A stretch of DNA of 64,000 bases from Croceicoccus estronivorus. GTDB lineage: Bacteria; Pseudomonadota; Alphaproteobacteria; Sphingomonadales; Sphingomonadaceae. Under the pieces are notes generated by a model. That model was not told where the DNA came from. It worked only from the letters and a program-made list of their open reading frames with translations, and searched no databases. The stretch spans positions 113,491 to 177,490 of the forward strand of contig NZ_JRQQ01000010.1 of assembly GCF_001625325.1 (NCBI RefSeq), in the 5' to 3' direction. A program made the position numbers and the translations under genes. Positions 39,713 to 50,929 of this stretch are shown one piece after another. The stretch's first letter is position 1. Every line of letters starts with the position of its first letter.

Positions 39713-39732
39713 GCTTCGCGTTCCCTGTCCGG

Positions 39733-42600
39733 TCAGGACTTCGACTTGCCGCCGGACTTACCGCCGGTGGCAGGATGATAGTTGGTGAGCGGGCCGAGCG
39801 GCGGCTGTTCACCGCCGGGCAGGCCAAGTGCCCCGTTGACCAACGCCTGCTGTTGCAGATTGTGCCGCATGGCGAGGCCGGTGGCGGGTGAGGCCGCCGC
39901 ATCGCGCCCGACGTAAGAGGGGCGCATGCCCTTCTTGCCGGCGATGGTCAGCGCTTCTTCGATCTGGCTTTCGACGAAGAACCAGGCACCGTTGTTCTTC
40001 GGTTCTTCCTGACACCAGATGACCTCTTCGAGATTGGTCATCCGGGCAAGACGCGCAGCCAGAGGTTCGCCGGGGAAGGGATAGATCTGCTCGATCCTGA
40101 TGATCGAGACATCGTCCAGCTTTTCCTCGTCGCGTTTCTCGATCAGATCGTACGCCACCTTGCCGGAGCACAGGACCGCACGGCGGATCTTTGCATCCGG
40201 AATCTCGGTCGTGTCACTGACGATCCGCCGGAAATGGCTATCGCCGGTGAATTCGTCCGCCGCGCTTTTCGCCATCGGATGCCGCAGCAACGATTTCGGC
40301 GCCATGATGACCAACGGCTTGCGGAACGGCCGCAACATCTGCCGCCGCAAGACGTGGAAGTAATTCGCCGGAACCGTGATGTTGCAGACCTGGATATTGT
40401 CGTTGGCGCAGAGCTGCAGAAAGCGTTCGAGCCTCGCCGAACTGTGTTCCGGACCCTGGCCTTCGTAACCGTGCGGCAACAGCAGGACGAGCCCGTTGGC
40501 GCGCAGCCACTTTACCTCGCCCGCGGCAATGTACTGGTCGATGACGATCTGTGCGCCGTTGGCGAAATCGCCGAATTGCGCTTCCCACAGGACGAGCGTC
40601 TTCGGGTCTGCCGAAGCGAAGCCGTATTCGAAGCCAAGCACGCCATATTCCGACAGCGTGCTGTCATAGACCTCGAACTTGCCGTGCGGCAGCGTGGTCA
40701 GCGGAATATATTTGTGTTCGTCCTTCTGGTCGATCCAGATGGCATGGCGCTGACTGAACGTGCCCCGGCCGGAATCCTGCCCGGAAAGGCGAACGCCGAA
40801 ACCTTCCATCATCAGGCTGCCGAAAGCGAGCGCTTCGGCAGTTGCCCAGTCGAACCCTTCGCCGTCAGTGAACATCTTGCGCTTGGCATCGATCACACGG
40901 GTCAAGGTCTTGTGAATTTCAAGCTCGCCGGGAACGCTGGTCAGCGTACGGCCCAAGCTTTCGAACAATTTCGGTTCGATCGCGGTCGGCGTATTGCGGC
41001 GCGCGGTTTCCGGATCGGCAGGCTTGTAAAGACCGGCCCAGCGCCCGCCGAACCAGTCAGCCTCGTTGGGCTTGTAGGATTTGCCCGCTTCGAATTCCTC
41101 GTCGAGCAAGTCGACGAATTCGCGCGTCGTCTCCTCCAGGAAGGAATCGTCGATGATGCCTTCCGCCTTCAGCCGTTCCGCATAGATCGCGCTGACCGGC
41201 GGATGCTGCCGGATGCGCGCATACATCAAGGGCTGGGTGAAGCTGGGCTCGTCGCCTTCGTTGTGACCGAAACGGCGATAGCACCACATGTCGATCACGA
41301 TATCGCGTTTGAATGCTGTGCGATAATCCATCGCCAGCTTGCAGGCGAAAGTGACCGCTTCCGGATCGTCGCCGTTCACATGCAGGATCGGAGCCTGAAT
41401 GCCTTTCGCAACGTCCGAAGGATAGGGCGAGTTGCGCGCGAACTTCGGGCTGGTGGTGAAACCGATCTGGTTGTTGATGATGAAGTGCAGACAGCCGCCG
41501 GTCGAATAGCCACCGACACCGGACAGGCCGAAACATTCCCACACGATGCCCTGGCCTGCGAAAGCCGCGTCGCCGTGGATCAGCACAGGCAATACCTGCT
41601 CGTGCTTGTCGAGATCTTCCCGGAAAGCCTGCTGGGCGCGGACCTTGCCGAGGACGACCGCATCCACCGTTTCGAGGTGGCTGGGGTTGGGGACCAGCGA
41701 CATGTGCACCTTGATTCCGTCGAATTCACGGTCGGTGCTGGTGCCGAGGTGGTATTTCACGTCGCCTGAGCCGGCCACATCGTCCGGGTTGGCCGAGCCG
41801 CCGGAAAATTCGTGGAAGATGACCTTGTAGGGCTTGCCCATGACGTTGGCGAGCACGTTCAGGCGGCCGCGGTGGGCCATGCCGTAGACGATTTCGCGCA
41901 CGCCATACTGGCCGCCGTACTTGATGACGGCTTCCAGGGCGGGGATCATGGATTCGCCGCCATCGAGGCCGAAACGCTTGGTTCCGACGTACTTCTTGCC
42001 GAGGAACTTTTCGTACTGCTCCCCGCGGATCACGGCCGAAAGGATCGCTTTCTTGCCATTTTCCGTGAATTCGATTTCCTTGTCCGCGCCTTCCATGCGT
42101 TCCTGGAGGAAGCGGCGTTCCTCCACGTCGGCAATGTGCATGTATTCAAGGCCGACCTTGCCGCAGTAATTGGCGCGCAGGATCTCGACCAGTTCACGCG
42201 GAGTGGTCCATTCGAGCCCGAGATTGCCGCCGACATAGACCGGCGTATCGAGCGCGGCGCCGCCGAGCCCGTGATATTCCGGGGTCAGGTCCGCGGGAAG
42301 GTCGCGCGTGGCGAGGCCCAGCGGATCGAGATCGGCCGCGAGATGGCCACGCACGCGATAGGTGCGGATGAGCAGCATTGCACGGATGGAATCGCTGGCC
42401 GCCCGTTCGACGGCGCCTTCGTCCATCTGCTTGCCGGCTTTGGCGGCAGCTTCCTTGACCGCCACTTGCATGGCAGTGGGATCGAGCGCCTGTGTCAGGT
42501 CGTCTTCTGACGCGCCGCCGACCAGCGGCCAGCGCGTATTCTGCCATGACGGCCCTTGCTGGGGGCCATCAGGCATAAAATCGTGCAGTTCGTTGCCCAT
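39733..42600 (-). CDS. sucA: 2-oxoglutarate dehydrogenase E1
   Basis: The thiamine diphosphate enzyme that decarboxylates 2-oxoglutarate and succinylates the E2 lipoyl group. The 955-residue product has an N-terminal helix for E2 contact, then [39 protein letters not shown], and [20 protein letters not shown] with the ThDP-binding region. ATG at 42600 follows GAGGTGA; a GTG at 42612 is in frame upstream. Confidence 0.96.
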   Translation of the reverse strand: MGNELHDFMPDGPQQGPSWQNTRWPLVGGASEDDLTQALDPTAMQVAVKEAAAKAGKQMDEGAVERAASDSIRAMLLIRTYRVRGHLAADLDPLGLATRDLPADLTPEYHGLGGAALDTPVYVGGNLGLEWTTPRELVEILRANYCGKVGLEYMHIADVEERRFLQERMEGADKEIEFTENGKKAILSAVIRGEQYEKFLGKKYVGTKRFGLDGGESMIPALEAVIKYGGQYGVREIVYGMAHRGRLNVLANVMGKPYKVIFHEFSGGSANPDDVAGSGDVKYHLGTSTDREFDGIKVHMSLVPNPSHLETVDAVVLGKVRAQQAFREDLDKHEQVLPVLIHGDAAFAGQGIVWECFGLSGVGGYSTGGCLHFIINNQIGFTTSPKFARNSPYPSDVAKGIQAPILHVNGDDPEAVTFACKLAMDYRTAFKRDIVIDMWCYRRFGHNEGDEPSFTQPLMYARIRQHPPVSAIYAERLKAEGIIDDSFLEETTREFVDLLDEEFEAGKSYKPNEADWFGGRWAGLYKPADPETARRNTPTAIEPKLFESLGRTLTSVPGELEIHKTLTRVIDAKRKMFTDGEGFDWATAEALAFGSLMMEGFGVRLSGQDSGRGTFSQRHAIWIDQKDEHKYIPLTTLPHGKFEVYDSTLSEYGVLGFEYGFASADPKTLVLWEAQFGDFANGAQIVIDQYIAAGEVKWLRANGLVLLLPHGYEGQGPEHSSARLERFLQLCANDNIQVCNITVPANYFHVLRRQMLRPFRKPLVIMAPKSLLRHPMAKSAADEFTGDSHFRRIVSDTTEIPDAKIRRAVLCSGKVAYDLIEKRDEEKLDDVSIIRIEQIYPFPGEPLAARLARMTNLEEVIWCQEEPKNNGAWFFVESQIEEALTIAGKKGMRPSYVGRDAAASPATGLAMRHNLQQQALVNGALGLPGGEQPPLGPLTNYHPATGGKSGGKSKS

Positions 42601-42689
42601 GATAGGGGTCACCTCTGGTTGCCCGGCCGTTCATCGGCCTCGCAATGGCAATGTCCCAACCGCGTATATGCTCCCTGGGGAGGTGGGAG

Positions 42690-42717
42690 GCAGGTCCCCG
42701 GTTGAGCGGGGACCTGC
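42690..42717 (-). other. Strong intercistronic hairpin sucD-sucA
   Basis: GCAGGTCCCCG (42690-42700) and CGGGGACCTGC (42707-42717) form a perfect 11-bp stem with a 6-base loop, six bases after the sucD stop in the 123-base gap before sucA. On the minus strand it is followed by CTCCC, not a T run. It may attenuate or protect mRNA so that sucD and sucA levels differ. Confidence 0.55.
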
Positions 42718-42723
42718 ATAGGA

Positions 42724-43614
42724 TCAGGCGTATTCCTTAAGAAGCCCGTCCAGCGTCTCGCCAAGCAGAGAAGGCGAGGGGGAGACGCGGATACCGGCAT
42801 CTTCCATTGCAGCGATCTTGTCTTCGGCGCCGCCCTGGCCGCCGGAGACGATGGCGCCAGCGTGGCCCATGCGACGTCCCGGAGGAGCGGTACGGCCCGC
42901 GATGAAGCCGACCATCGGCTTCTTGCGGCCACGCTTGGCTTCGTCCTTGATGAACTGAGCGGCTTCTTCTTCGGCGCTGCCGCCGATTTCACCGATCATG
43001 ATGATCGACTTGGTTTCGTCGTCGGCCAGGAACAGTTCGAGGACGTCGATGAAGTTGGTGCCGTTGACCGGGTCACCGCCGATGCCGACCGCAGTGGTCT
43101 GGCCAAGGCCGATGTTGGTGGTCTGGAACACGGCTTCATAAGTCAGCGTGCCCGAACGGCTGACGACGCCGACGGAACCCTTCTTGAAGATGGAGCCCGG
43201 CATGATGCCGATCTTGCATTCACCCGGCGTGAGAACGCCGGGGCAATTCGGGCCGATCAGGCGCGACTTGGAACCCTGCAGGGCACGCTTCACGCGCACC
43301 ATGTCGAGCACCGGAATGCCCTCGGTGATGGCGACGATCAGTTCCATTTCCGCGTCGATCGCTTCGAGGATCGAGTCAGCAGCGAACGGCGGCGGAACGT
43401 AGATGCACGAAGCCGTTGCGCCGGTTGCGGCCTTGGCTTCGGCCACGGTGTTGAAGTTGGGCAGGCCGATGTGAGTCGTGCCGCCTTTGCCGGGGGTCAC
43501 GCCGCCGACCATCTGGGTGCCGTAGGCCAGAGCCTGTTCGGTGTGGAAAGTACCGGTTGCGCCGGTCATCCCCTGGGTGATGACCTTGGTGTTCTTGTCA
43601 ACGAGAATGGACAT
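42724..43614 (-). CDS. sucD: Succinate-CoA ligase subunit alpha
   Basis: The nucleotide-dependent succinyl-CoA synthetase subunit that carries the phosphohistidine. The 296-residue product starts [20 protein letters not shown], has [19 protein letters not shown], and the region [20 protein letters not shown] with the active-site His. ATG at 43614 follows AGGAG by seven bases. The beta subunit gene sucC is not next to it and not in the window. It lies between mdh and sucA. Confidence 0.95.
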   Translation of the reverse strand: MSILVDKNTKVITQGMTGATGTFHTEQALAYGTQMVGGVTPGKGGTTHIGLPNFNTVAEAKAATGATASCIYVPPPFAADSILEAIDAEMELIVAITEGIPVLDMVRVKRALQGSKSRLIGPNCPGVLTPGECKIGIMPGSIFKKGSVGVVSRSGTLTYEAVFQTTNIGLGQTTAVGIGGDPVNGTNFIDVLELFLADDETKSIIMIGEIGGSAEEEAAQFIKDEAKRGRKKPMVGFIAGRTAPPGRRMGHAGAIVSGGQGGAEDKIAAMEDAGIRVSPSPSLLGETLDGLLKEYA

Positions 43615-43639
43615 GAGAAACTCCTGAGGAAGAGGGCGA

Positions 43640-44695
<1,056 letters not shown>

Positions 44696-44901
44696 CTAGG
44701 CTCGTGACACTGCCATTGCAACCGCGAAAAGGCCCTTGAGGGCAACTATCTTTGATAATGGTTTGCAGGAGCAATAATGTGCGTTTCGCTCTGCTCAAAC
44801 GCATTGCGATTCTGGTGCCTGTGCTCGAAATGCGTCGGACGCGGATTGGTTCCTGTTGTAAGGCCTGACTTCTCGCCCCGATGGGCAAGTTCAGTCAAAA
44901 T

Positions 44902-46836
44902 TCAACTCGCTTGCAATTTATGTTGCTGCGTGTCGCGTTCGCGGGCGAGCAGCATGGCGGCCAGATAGTCGGGCACGGCACGGCTGAAATAGTATCCCTG
45001 GCCGAGATTGCACCCTGCGTTCCGCACTGCCTGGACCTGTTCGACCGTTTCCAGCCCTTCCGCCACGATGTCCATTTCCAGCGTGGAACCCATTTCGGCC
45101 ACGGCGCGGATGATCGCTTCCGTCTTGCGGCCAATGTTGGGGCCGGAGACGAAGCTGCGGTCGACCTTGATCTTCTTGAACGGGAACTTGTTGATGTAGC
45201 CGAGCGAAGAGAAGCCGGTGCCGAAATCGTCGAGAGCGAAACGCACGCCCATGGCGGAAAGTTCTTCGATGAAGTGGGCGGTGTTTTCGTTGTCTTCGAG
45301 GAACAGGCTCTCGGTCACTTCCAGTTCCAGCCGGGCAGGGTCGAGACCGGCCTCGCGCAGGGCGCTCTGAATGCCGAGTGCTGCGCCCGGTGCCTTGATC
45401 TGCATCGGAGACAGGTTGACCGCCACCGTGACGTCTTCCGGCCACTGGGCGCAGGCCTTGGCCGCCTGGACCGCGATCCAGTTGCCCAGAGTGATGATGA
45501 CTCCGGTTTCTTCCGCCACCGGGATGAATTCGTCCGGTCGCAGTTCGCCCTTCTCGGGATGGAACCACCGCACCAGTGCTTCGAATGTGCGGATGCGGCC
45601 CGTTTCCAGATCGACGATCGGCTGGAAGAAGATCGACAATTCGTCCTGCTGGATCGCGGCGCGCAGTTCGGCCTCGATCTCTTTGCGGCGGACGAGGTTG
45701 CGGGTCATCGACGGGTCGAAGAAGCTCGCCTGATGCCCACCGGCGACCTTGGCATGATAGAGCGCGAGATCGGCGCTCTGCATCAGTGTGGCGATATCGT
45801 GACCGTCATCGGGCAGCAGGGCCACACCCAGCGATCCGCCGAGTTCCAGCCGTTCGCCATCCACTCTGAAGGGGCGATGGAGTTCGTCGAGGATATATCC
45901 GGCGAGATGTTCGGCATCTGCCCGATTGGCCAGTTCGCATGCGACGATGAATTCATCGCCGCCGAAACGCGCAAGCGTGGCCCCGTCAGGGGCCTGTGTC
46001 GACAACCTCTGGGCGACTTCGGCGAGAACCTTGTCGCCGACGGAATGGCCGAGCGTGTCGTTGACTTCCTTGAACCGGTCGAGATCGATCCACAGCAGCA
46101 TCAGCTTGCGATTGTGGGGCAGGGCCAGGTATTTCTCGGTCAGTTCGTGGTTAAGCCCCGCCCGGTTGGCGAGGCCGGTGACGACATCGGTCCGGGCCAG
46201 GACCTGCATGCGATCCGCCAGCTTGGTGCTGTTTTCGGCTTCGAGGATCGATTTGCGCAGGGTGGCGAAGACGTTGAGCGTGATCGACGTCATCGCGGGC
46301 AGAAGCAGGATGACCGTGATGCCGAGCGCGATATAGGCCAGCGATCCGTTCGCGATCAGGGCGGCGATGACGGGCACGATCGACAGGAAAAGCTGGCCGA
46401 TGGCAATGGCGGGCCGCCCGGCATTGCGCGCGGCGATGCCGGTGCCGTAACATAGCGCCACCGCCACTGTCATGACCTGGACATGGCCGCCCACATCCAG
46501 CCAGATGCTGAGCGCGGCGATCATGCCGAGCATGATGGAGTAACTAAAAGCGCCGACTTCGTAGGTTATTTCCCATTTGCGGGCGTCTTCCGGTGCGATA
46601 TCGCGCTGTCCGATCCAGTAACCCAGTGCAATTCTGATCACGGCGACAACAGTCAGAATGACGGCTGCCTGCGTAAGCACGATATTGTTGCTGAGATAGG
46701 CGGCGATGGCGCTGGAGACGACGCCGTTGATAGCGCCGATGGCCAGACTGGTGGGCTGGGTATAAAGCGTTTCGAGCAGCAGCGCGCGCACGCGGTCATC
46801 CACGGCGTCATCGCCGGTGACCAATCGTGTCATCAT
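44902..46836 (-). CDS. Membrane GGDEF-EAL domain protein (c-di-GMP cyclase/phosphodiesterase)
   Basis: The 644-residue product has several hydrophobic segments in its first 200 residues, so it is probably anchored in the inner membrane. A GGDEF domain follows (LARFGGDEFIVACE, GGDEF at about 292-296, intact), then an EAL domain (TFEALVRWFHPEKG, EAL at about 419-421, intact, with further motifs AVNLSPMQI and DDFGTGFSSLGYI). Both domains keep their signature residues, so either activity is possible. No ribosome binding site is clear; ATG 46836, ATG 46833 or TTG 46845 could be the start. The PilZ protein at 10574 is a possible effector. Confidence 0.9.
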   Translation of the reverse strand: MMTRLVTGDDAVDDRVRALLLETLYTQPTSLAIGAINGVVSSAIAAYLSNNIVLTQAAVILTVVAVIRIALGYWIGQRDIAPEDARKWEITYEVGAFSYSIMLGMIAALSIWLDVGGHVQVMTVAVALCYGTGIAARNAGRPAIAIGQLFLSIVPVIAALIANGSLAYIALGITVILLLPAMTSITLNVFATLRKSILEAENSTKLADRMQVLARTDVVTGLANRAGLNHELTEKYLALPHNRKLMLLWIDLDRFKEVNDTLGHSVGDKVLAEVAQRLSTQAPDGATLARFGGDEFIVACELANRADAEHLAGYILDELHRPFRVDGERLELGGSLGVALLPDDGHDIATLMQSADLALYHAKVAGGHQASFFDPSMTRNLVRRKEIEAELRAAIQQDELSIFFQPIVDLETGRIRTFEALVRWFHPEKGELRPDEFIPVAEETGVIITLGNWIAVQAAKACAQWPEDVTVAVNLSPMQIKAPGAALGIQSALREAGLDPARLELEVTESLFLEDNENTAHFIEELSAMGVRFALDDFGTGFSSLGYINKFPFKKIKVDRSFVSGPNIGRKTEAIIRAVAEMGSTLEMDIVAEGLETVEQVQAVRNAGCNLGQGYYFSRAVPDYLAAMLLARERDTQQHKLQAS

Positions 46837-46974
46837 ATTGCGCAACCGTGTTATTGGCTTGCTCCTGTTCGCCCCTGCGCGGAAGGCTTAGCCAAAAAGC
46901 GTGACCGAGTGGTTAAGAGGCTGCTTACCAATGATACGGCGCTGCCCTAGGGTCAATCGGCTGACAAGACGCAT

Positions 46975-47283
46975 TCAGGCACGAGTGCTTTCTGTCTCGC
47001 TGCTCAGTTCCCGGGCCATGCGCTTGTCCAGCCTGCGGCAGATCTCCAGCCACCAGTCATAGGATTTCCGGTCACCGGCGAAGAAGGCGGCTTTCGCCTG
47101 CGCGCGGGCTTCCTGGGGCGCGCTCAGCCCATATTCGGAGAAATGGCGGAGTGCGGCATAGAGCATCAGATCGCTGGTAGCGGTATCGACATCGTTTGCA
47201 GGACGACGGGATTTCGGACACTTCATGACCCGCGCCACCGGCGAATTGGTGGCGTTTCGAGCGGCTGCGAAATGAATTGTCAT
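46975..47283 (-). CDS. Hypothetical small protein
   Basis: A 102-residue soluble protein with a basic N-terminus (MTIHFAAARNATNSPVARVM) and a helical C-terminal part with AALRHFSEYGLSAPQEARAQ and YDWWLEICRRLDKRMARELS. GAGG precedes the ATG by seven bases. The aromatic WWLEICR segment looks conserved but I do not recognise the family. It lies upstream of the GGDEF-EAL gene, 138 bases away, same strand. Confidence 0.6.
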   Translation of the reverse strand: MTIHFAAARNATNSPVARVMKCPKSRRPANDVDTATSDLMLYAALRHFSEYGLSAPQEARAQAKAAFFAGDRKSYDWWLEICRRLDKRMARELSSETESTRA

Positions 47284-47462
47284 CGAAAGGCCTCGTTGCG
47301 CAGTGTCCGGAGGCGTTCGTCTAATCAGGCCGGGCTAAGCCTTCGTTCGCGGTCATGGTTACCGCGTTGTTAGTGATTTGCCGAAGGGTGCAGAATTTCG
47401 GGATGCAATGAGGGAACCGCGTTCTGCAATCGTTTGGCGTATCGCCCGGTGCAAAGCGGCTC

Positions 47463-48479
47463 TCAGCGAGGGGCGGCGATCCACTCGCCGGTGCGCGCGT
47501 ATTCCGCTTTCACGCTGCCCGTCTGCGGCAATCTGGTGCCGTCATATAAGGCATCGCCGCCGCGTGCTTCGATGGCCGGGGTGTAGTCGGGCCGGGGCGG
47601 GGTAGACGCGCTCGCGCGTTGCAGGCCGTCCGAGTAGGCCTTCGCCAGCGCCACGGGATCGAGTGCTGCAACGGGATCGGTGACAGTGCGGGCGTGGGGC
47701 GAGGCAGCGGGCTCGTTACCGGCATATGCGCTGCGAAAGGCGGACAAACGCCCGGCCGCGCCGCGCCAGCCATAGAAGATGTGCGCCCCGATCGTGGTCA
47801 GACGATCCAGGCCCTTGGCCCAGTAAGGATTGACCTGAATGGTATGATAATGCGTCGCCAGCCCGACAGGAGCATAGACCGCGCCATTCAGGGCGGCCTG
47901 CGCCACCGCACGGGCGCGGTTCCAGCCGAAGCGCGATGGTGTGCGTGACAGCGAACCGTCGCAGGTGAAAGTGAACTGGCAACCCGTCTTGCGCTCTGAC
48001 CCCTGGAAGACGACGCCGCAAACGGTGTTCGGGTAAGTCGGATGCGCGACCCGGTTGAGCACGACCTGCGCGACGGCGCGTTGCCCGGCATCGGATTCAC
48101 TGGCCGCTTCATAGTAGATCGCCATGGTCAGGCACTGCAAGGCGCGGGCTTCATCCCCGGCAGTGCCGGATGCCACCAGCGGGCGGGCGGCAGAAATGAC
48201 AGCGCGTGACGCACCCGGAGCGGGATCTTCGTTATCCCAATGCGCGCCGGTATCCAGATCGCCGTTTCCGGCGGCAGCCGCCGGGGTCAGGTCGTCATCG
48301 GCGAGGTAGTAAAAGGCGGAACCGGGAAAGCTCTCGCCAGCGGTTTCGAAACCCATGGACGTGGCGTCGGCCGCATGGTCGCGAACCATTACCGGCCTAC
48401 GCCATTCCCCCGGCGCGGCAAATGCGGGCACGGCCACGGCCACTGCCAGCACGGCGAGCCGCCGCCCGCGATGCTTCAT
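47463..48479 (-). CDS. SleB-like cell wall hydrolase
   Basis: The product (338 residues from ATG 48479) has an N-terminal signal or membrane anchor (HRGRRLAVLAVAVAVPAFAA) and a hydrolase_2 domain: ALQCLTMAIYYEAASESDAG (catalytic Glu in YYEA), AVAQVVLNRVAHPTYPNTVC and GVATHYHT-like text (here GLATHYHTIQVNPYWAKGL). SleB-type enzymes cleave peptidoglycan as transglycosylases. The frame is open to 48866; the sequence just upstream is Arg-rich and a TTG at 48572 could be the true start. Confidence 0.85.
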   Translation of the reverse strand: MKHRGRRLAVLAVAVAVPAFAAPGEWRRPVMVRDHAADATSMGFETAGESFPGSAFYYLADDDLTPAAAAGNGDLDTGAHWDNEDPAPGASRAVISAARPLVASGTAGDEARALQCLTMAIYYEAASESDAGQRAVAQVVLNRVAHPTYPNTVCGVVFQGSERKTGCQFTFTCDGSLSRTPSRFGWNRARAVAQAALNGAVYAPVGLATHYHTIQVNPYWAKGLDRLTTIGAHIFYGWRGAAGRLSAFRSAYAGNEPAASPHARTVTDPVAALDPVALAKAYSDGLQRASASTPPRPDYTPAIEARGGDALYDGTRLPQTGSVKAEYARTGEWIAAPR

Positions 48480-48807
48480 CCGCCACCGCGCCGAAAGCGG
48501 CCGCGAACGGCGGCTGAACCGGGCGCTGAAATCGCCTGGCCGGTCCTCGACGGGAAAACGGGTGGAAATCAAAAGAGGCTGCCCTTCCGGTGGGGTGCGA
48601 AAATCGCGCTTCGGCGCGTAGCTGCAATTCCGGAAACGCGCAGCCGTGTTCTGGCCGCCGTCCCGAAGCGATACAGTAGCGGAGCAAAGGTTAACGAATG
48701 AAGGGCGTGTCCCGCGCGATGGCGGTCTGATCGCGATGCGTGCGGTGCTTGCCATGCGTAGCATCGCCGCATAAAGGGCGCGCACGTCATGGGTTGTCCG
48801 GGCGGGC
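48480..48807. other. Intergenic stretch between SleB-like gene and cobalamin riboswitch
   Basis: About 330 bases shared as upstream region by two divergent units. A minus-strand N-terminal extension of the hydrolase may occupy 48480-48572. A GGTTAAC motif near 48688 resembles the TTAAC half of alphaproteobacterial CtrA sites; this is only a resemblance. I see no RNA gene here other than the riboswitch that follows. Confidence 0.3.
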
Positions 48808-48978
48808 CGTTGGCCCTGTCCGGGCCTAAGAGGGAAGCCGGAGTCAAACCGGCGCTGCCCCCGCAACTGTGACCGGGGAGCGTTCCTTCCGATATGCCAC
48901 TGGCCTGGGGCTTTTGCCTCTCAATGGCCGGGAAGGCGGGTGGGGCGCGACGATCCGGGAGCCAGGAGACCTGCCCGT
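48808..48978 (+). promoter_or_regulatory. Cobalamin riboswitch
   Basis: The aptamer core is clear: AGGGAAGCCGG, then the B12 box GCTGCCCCCGCAACTGT (48855-48871), GCCACTGG, and the 3' part with CCGGGAAGG, CGACGATCCGGGAGCCAGGA and GACCTGCC (to 48975). It lies just ahead of btuB-btuF-btuC-btuD and should sense adenosylcobalamin or a relative. The 3' hairpin at 49044-49081 appears to be the expression platform. Confidence 0.95.
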
Positions 48979-49043
48979 GTCAGTCGTTCAGCCGAGGGGC
49001 GGGGTGTACCTTGGGCAGCGTCGGGGCGGCTATTCGCAGGGCG

Positions 49044-49081
49044 CCTCTCGCCACGAACGGCACATCGTTCGTCGCGGGAGG
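49044..49081 (+). promoter_or_regulatory. Riboswitch expression platform masking the btuB ribosome binding site
   Basis: Bases 49044-49059 pair with 49066-49081 (15 of 16 positions, one C-C mismatch, one T-G), loop GCACAT. The 3' arm ends in GGGAGG (49076-49081), the Shine-Dalgarno of btuB five bases before its ATG. The hairpin would block translation when formed. There is no T run, so control looks translational. Confidence 0.75.
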
Positions 49082-49085
49082 TTTT

Positions 49086-50927
49086 ATGTATAAATATCTG
49101 TTTCTCTTGGGGTCTTCACTGGCCGTGGCGCAGCCTGCCATGGCTGAGGATGGTGAGATCACCGTTACCGCCACAGGTCTGGCGCAACCGGTCGAGCACA
49201 CGGGGCAGGCCGTCACCGTCATCACGCGTGACGAGATCGAGCGCGTTCAGGGTGCCGATGTCACGCGCGTGATTCAGCGCCTTCCGGGCACGACTTTCAC
49301 GCGTACCGGCCCGATGGGCAGCCTGACATTGCTGGGCGTGCGCGGCGCTCCGGCCGGGCAGACGCTGGTGCTGATCGACGGGGTGCGGGCGAACGACCCG
49401 GCCAACGCCAACGCCGAATTCGACCTGTCGCAGTTGAACACGGCAACGATCGACAGCATCGAATTGCTGCGCGGCCCGAACTCGGTTGTCTGGGGCAGTC
49501 AGGCAATGGGCGGGGTGATGAACATCGTCACCCGGATTGAAAACGGCTATTCCGCCAGTGTCGAATATGGCGGGGACGACCGGGTAACCGCCTCTGCCGC
49601 TGCCGGAATGACGAATGAAAAGCTGGAGGCGGCGCTGTCCGCCGGCTTCGTCGATGCGGGTGGCTATTCATCCGCGGCTTCCGGCACCGAGAAGGACGGG
49701 TACAGGCAGTACAACCTCGCCGGTCGCGCACGTTATCATGTGACCGAGACGCTCTCGCTCACGGCCAATGCGCGTTACACGCACGGGAAAGTCGATCTCG
49801 ACGGTTATCCGCCGCCCAATTACACTTTCGCCGATGCGGACGTGACGGAAAAGCTGCGCGCCTGGTCGGGCCGCGTCGGCGCGCTTTACGATGTCGGCAT
49901 TCTGAAACTGAACGCGGGCTTCTCCATCTCCGACACGGAGCGGGTGGGAGACGATCCCTCCTATCCTTACAGCATCGACGGCCGCTCCGAACGGGCGGAG
50001 CTGTTCGGACGGGTCGCCTTGCCGGGCCAGCTCGCACTTGATTTCGGCGGCGATTACGAATGGAGCCGGTTCAGCAACGCGCCGGACGCCGGAAAGGCGC
50101 ACAACGGCAGCGTTCATGCCCTGCTGGGTTATTATGGGGATCGTCTGATCGTGACTGCCGGTATGCGGTACGACGATCATTCCGATTTCGGCGGGGAATG
50201 GACGTTCGGTGCCAATGGCGCCTACGAAATCGCGCCCGGCTGGCGTTTGCGCGCCGCCTATGGCGAAGGGTTCAAGGCGCCGACACTGTACCAGTTGCTG
50301 TCGCAATACGGGAACCCCGACCTGCTGCCGGAACGCAGCAAGGGGTACGAGGTCGGCGTGAGCCATGGGGAGCGGGGCGATCCGGTCTATCTCTCTCTGA
50401 CGGCCTATCGCCGGGATTCGAAGAACCTGATCGACTTCTTCAGTTGCTGGTCGGGTACGGCTCCGCTCTGCGCCACGCGCCCGTCCGGTTTTTACTACAA
50501 TGTCGGCAAGGGGCGGGCGCAAGGCATCGAGGCGGAAGTGGGCCTGCAATGGGCACCCGGCCTCTCCAGCCAGTTCGCCTACAGCTATACCGACACGGAA
50601 AACCGCACGCCGGGAGACGTGTATCGCGGCGCCGATTTCGCCCGCCGTCCGGCGCACATGGTTTCCGCTTCGCTCGATTGGGAAAGCACCATGGGACTGG
50701 CACTGGGGTTCGATGTGCGCGTGGTCGGCGATGCCTTCGACGATCGCGCCAATGCGACAAAGCTCGACAGTTACGCGCTGGGCGATATCCGGGCGAGCTA
50801 CCGGGTCAATGACATGATCGAGCTGTTTGGCCGCGTCGAAAATGTCTGGGACCAGGATTATGCGATTGCCGCGGGCTATGGCACACAAGGCCGGGCCGCC
50901 TATTTCGGCGTTCGGTTGAGGAAATAG
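49086..50927 (+). CDS. btuB: TonB-dependent vitamin B12 receptor BtuB
   Basis: An outer-membrane beta-barrel that takes up cobalamin using TonB energy. The 613-residue product has a signal peptide (MYKYLFLLGSSLAVAQPAMA), a TonB-box-like EITVTATG, a plug domain (GTTFTRTGPMGSLTLLGVRG, LVLIDGVRANDPANA, IELLRGPNSVVWGSQAMGGV) and a barrel ending in RAAYFGVRLRK. The riboswitch directly upstream and the ABC genes downstream make the substrate assignment strong. Confidence 0.95.
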   Translation: MYKYLFLLGSSLAVAQPAMAEDGEITVTATGLAQPVEHTGQAVTVITRDEIERVQGADVTRVIQRLPGTTFTRTGPMGSLTLLGVRGAPAGQTLVLIDGVRANDPANANAEFDLSQLNTATIDSIELLRGPNSVVWGSQAMGGVMNIVTRIENGYSASVEYGGDDRVTASAAAGMTNEKLEAALSAGFVDAGGYSSAASGTEKDGYRQYNLAGRARYHVTETLSLTANARYTHGKVDLDGYPPPNYTFADADVTEKLRAWSGRVGALYDVGILKLNAGFSISDTERVGDDPSYPYSIDGRSERAELFGRVALPGQLALDFGGDYEWSRFSNAPDAGKAHNGSVHALLGYYGDRLIVTAGMRYDDHSDFGGEWTFGANGAYEIAPGWRLRAAYGEGFKAPTLYQLLSQYGNPDLLPERSKGYEVGVSHGERGDPVYLSLTAYRRDSKNLIDFFSCWSGTAPLCATRPSGFYYNVGKGRAQGIEAEVGLQWAPGLSSQFAYSYTDTENRTPGDVYRGADFARRPAHMVSASLDWESTMGLALGFDVRVVGDAFDDRANATKLDSYALGDIRASYRVNDMIELFGRVENVWDQDYAIAAGYGTQGRAAYFGVRLRK

Positions 50928-50929
50928 CA

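Noticed and set aside
40234..41769. 511-codon plus-strand frame opposite sucA
   Set aside because: Antisense shadow of sucA; no ribosome binding site or family motif.
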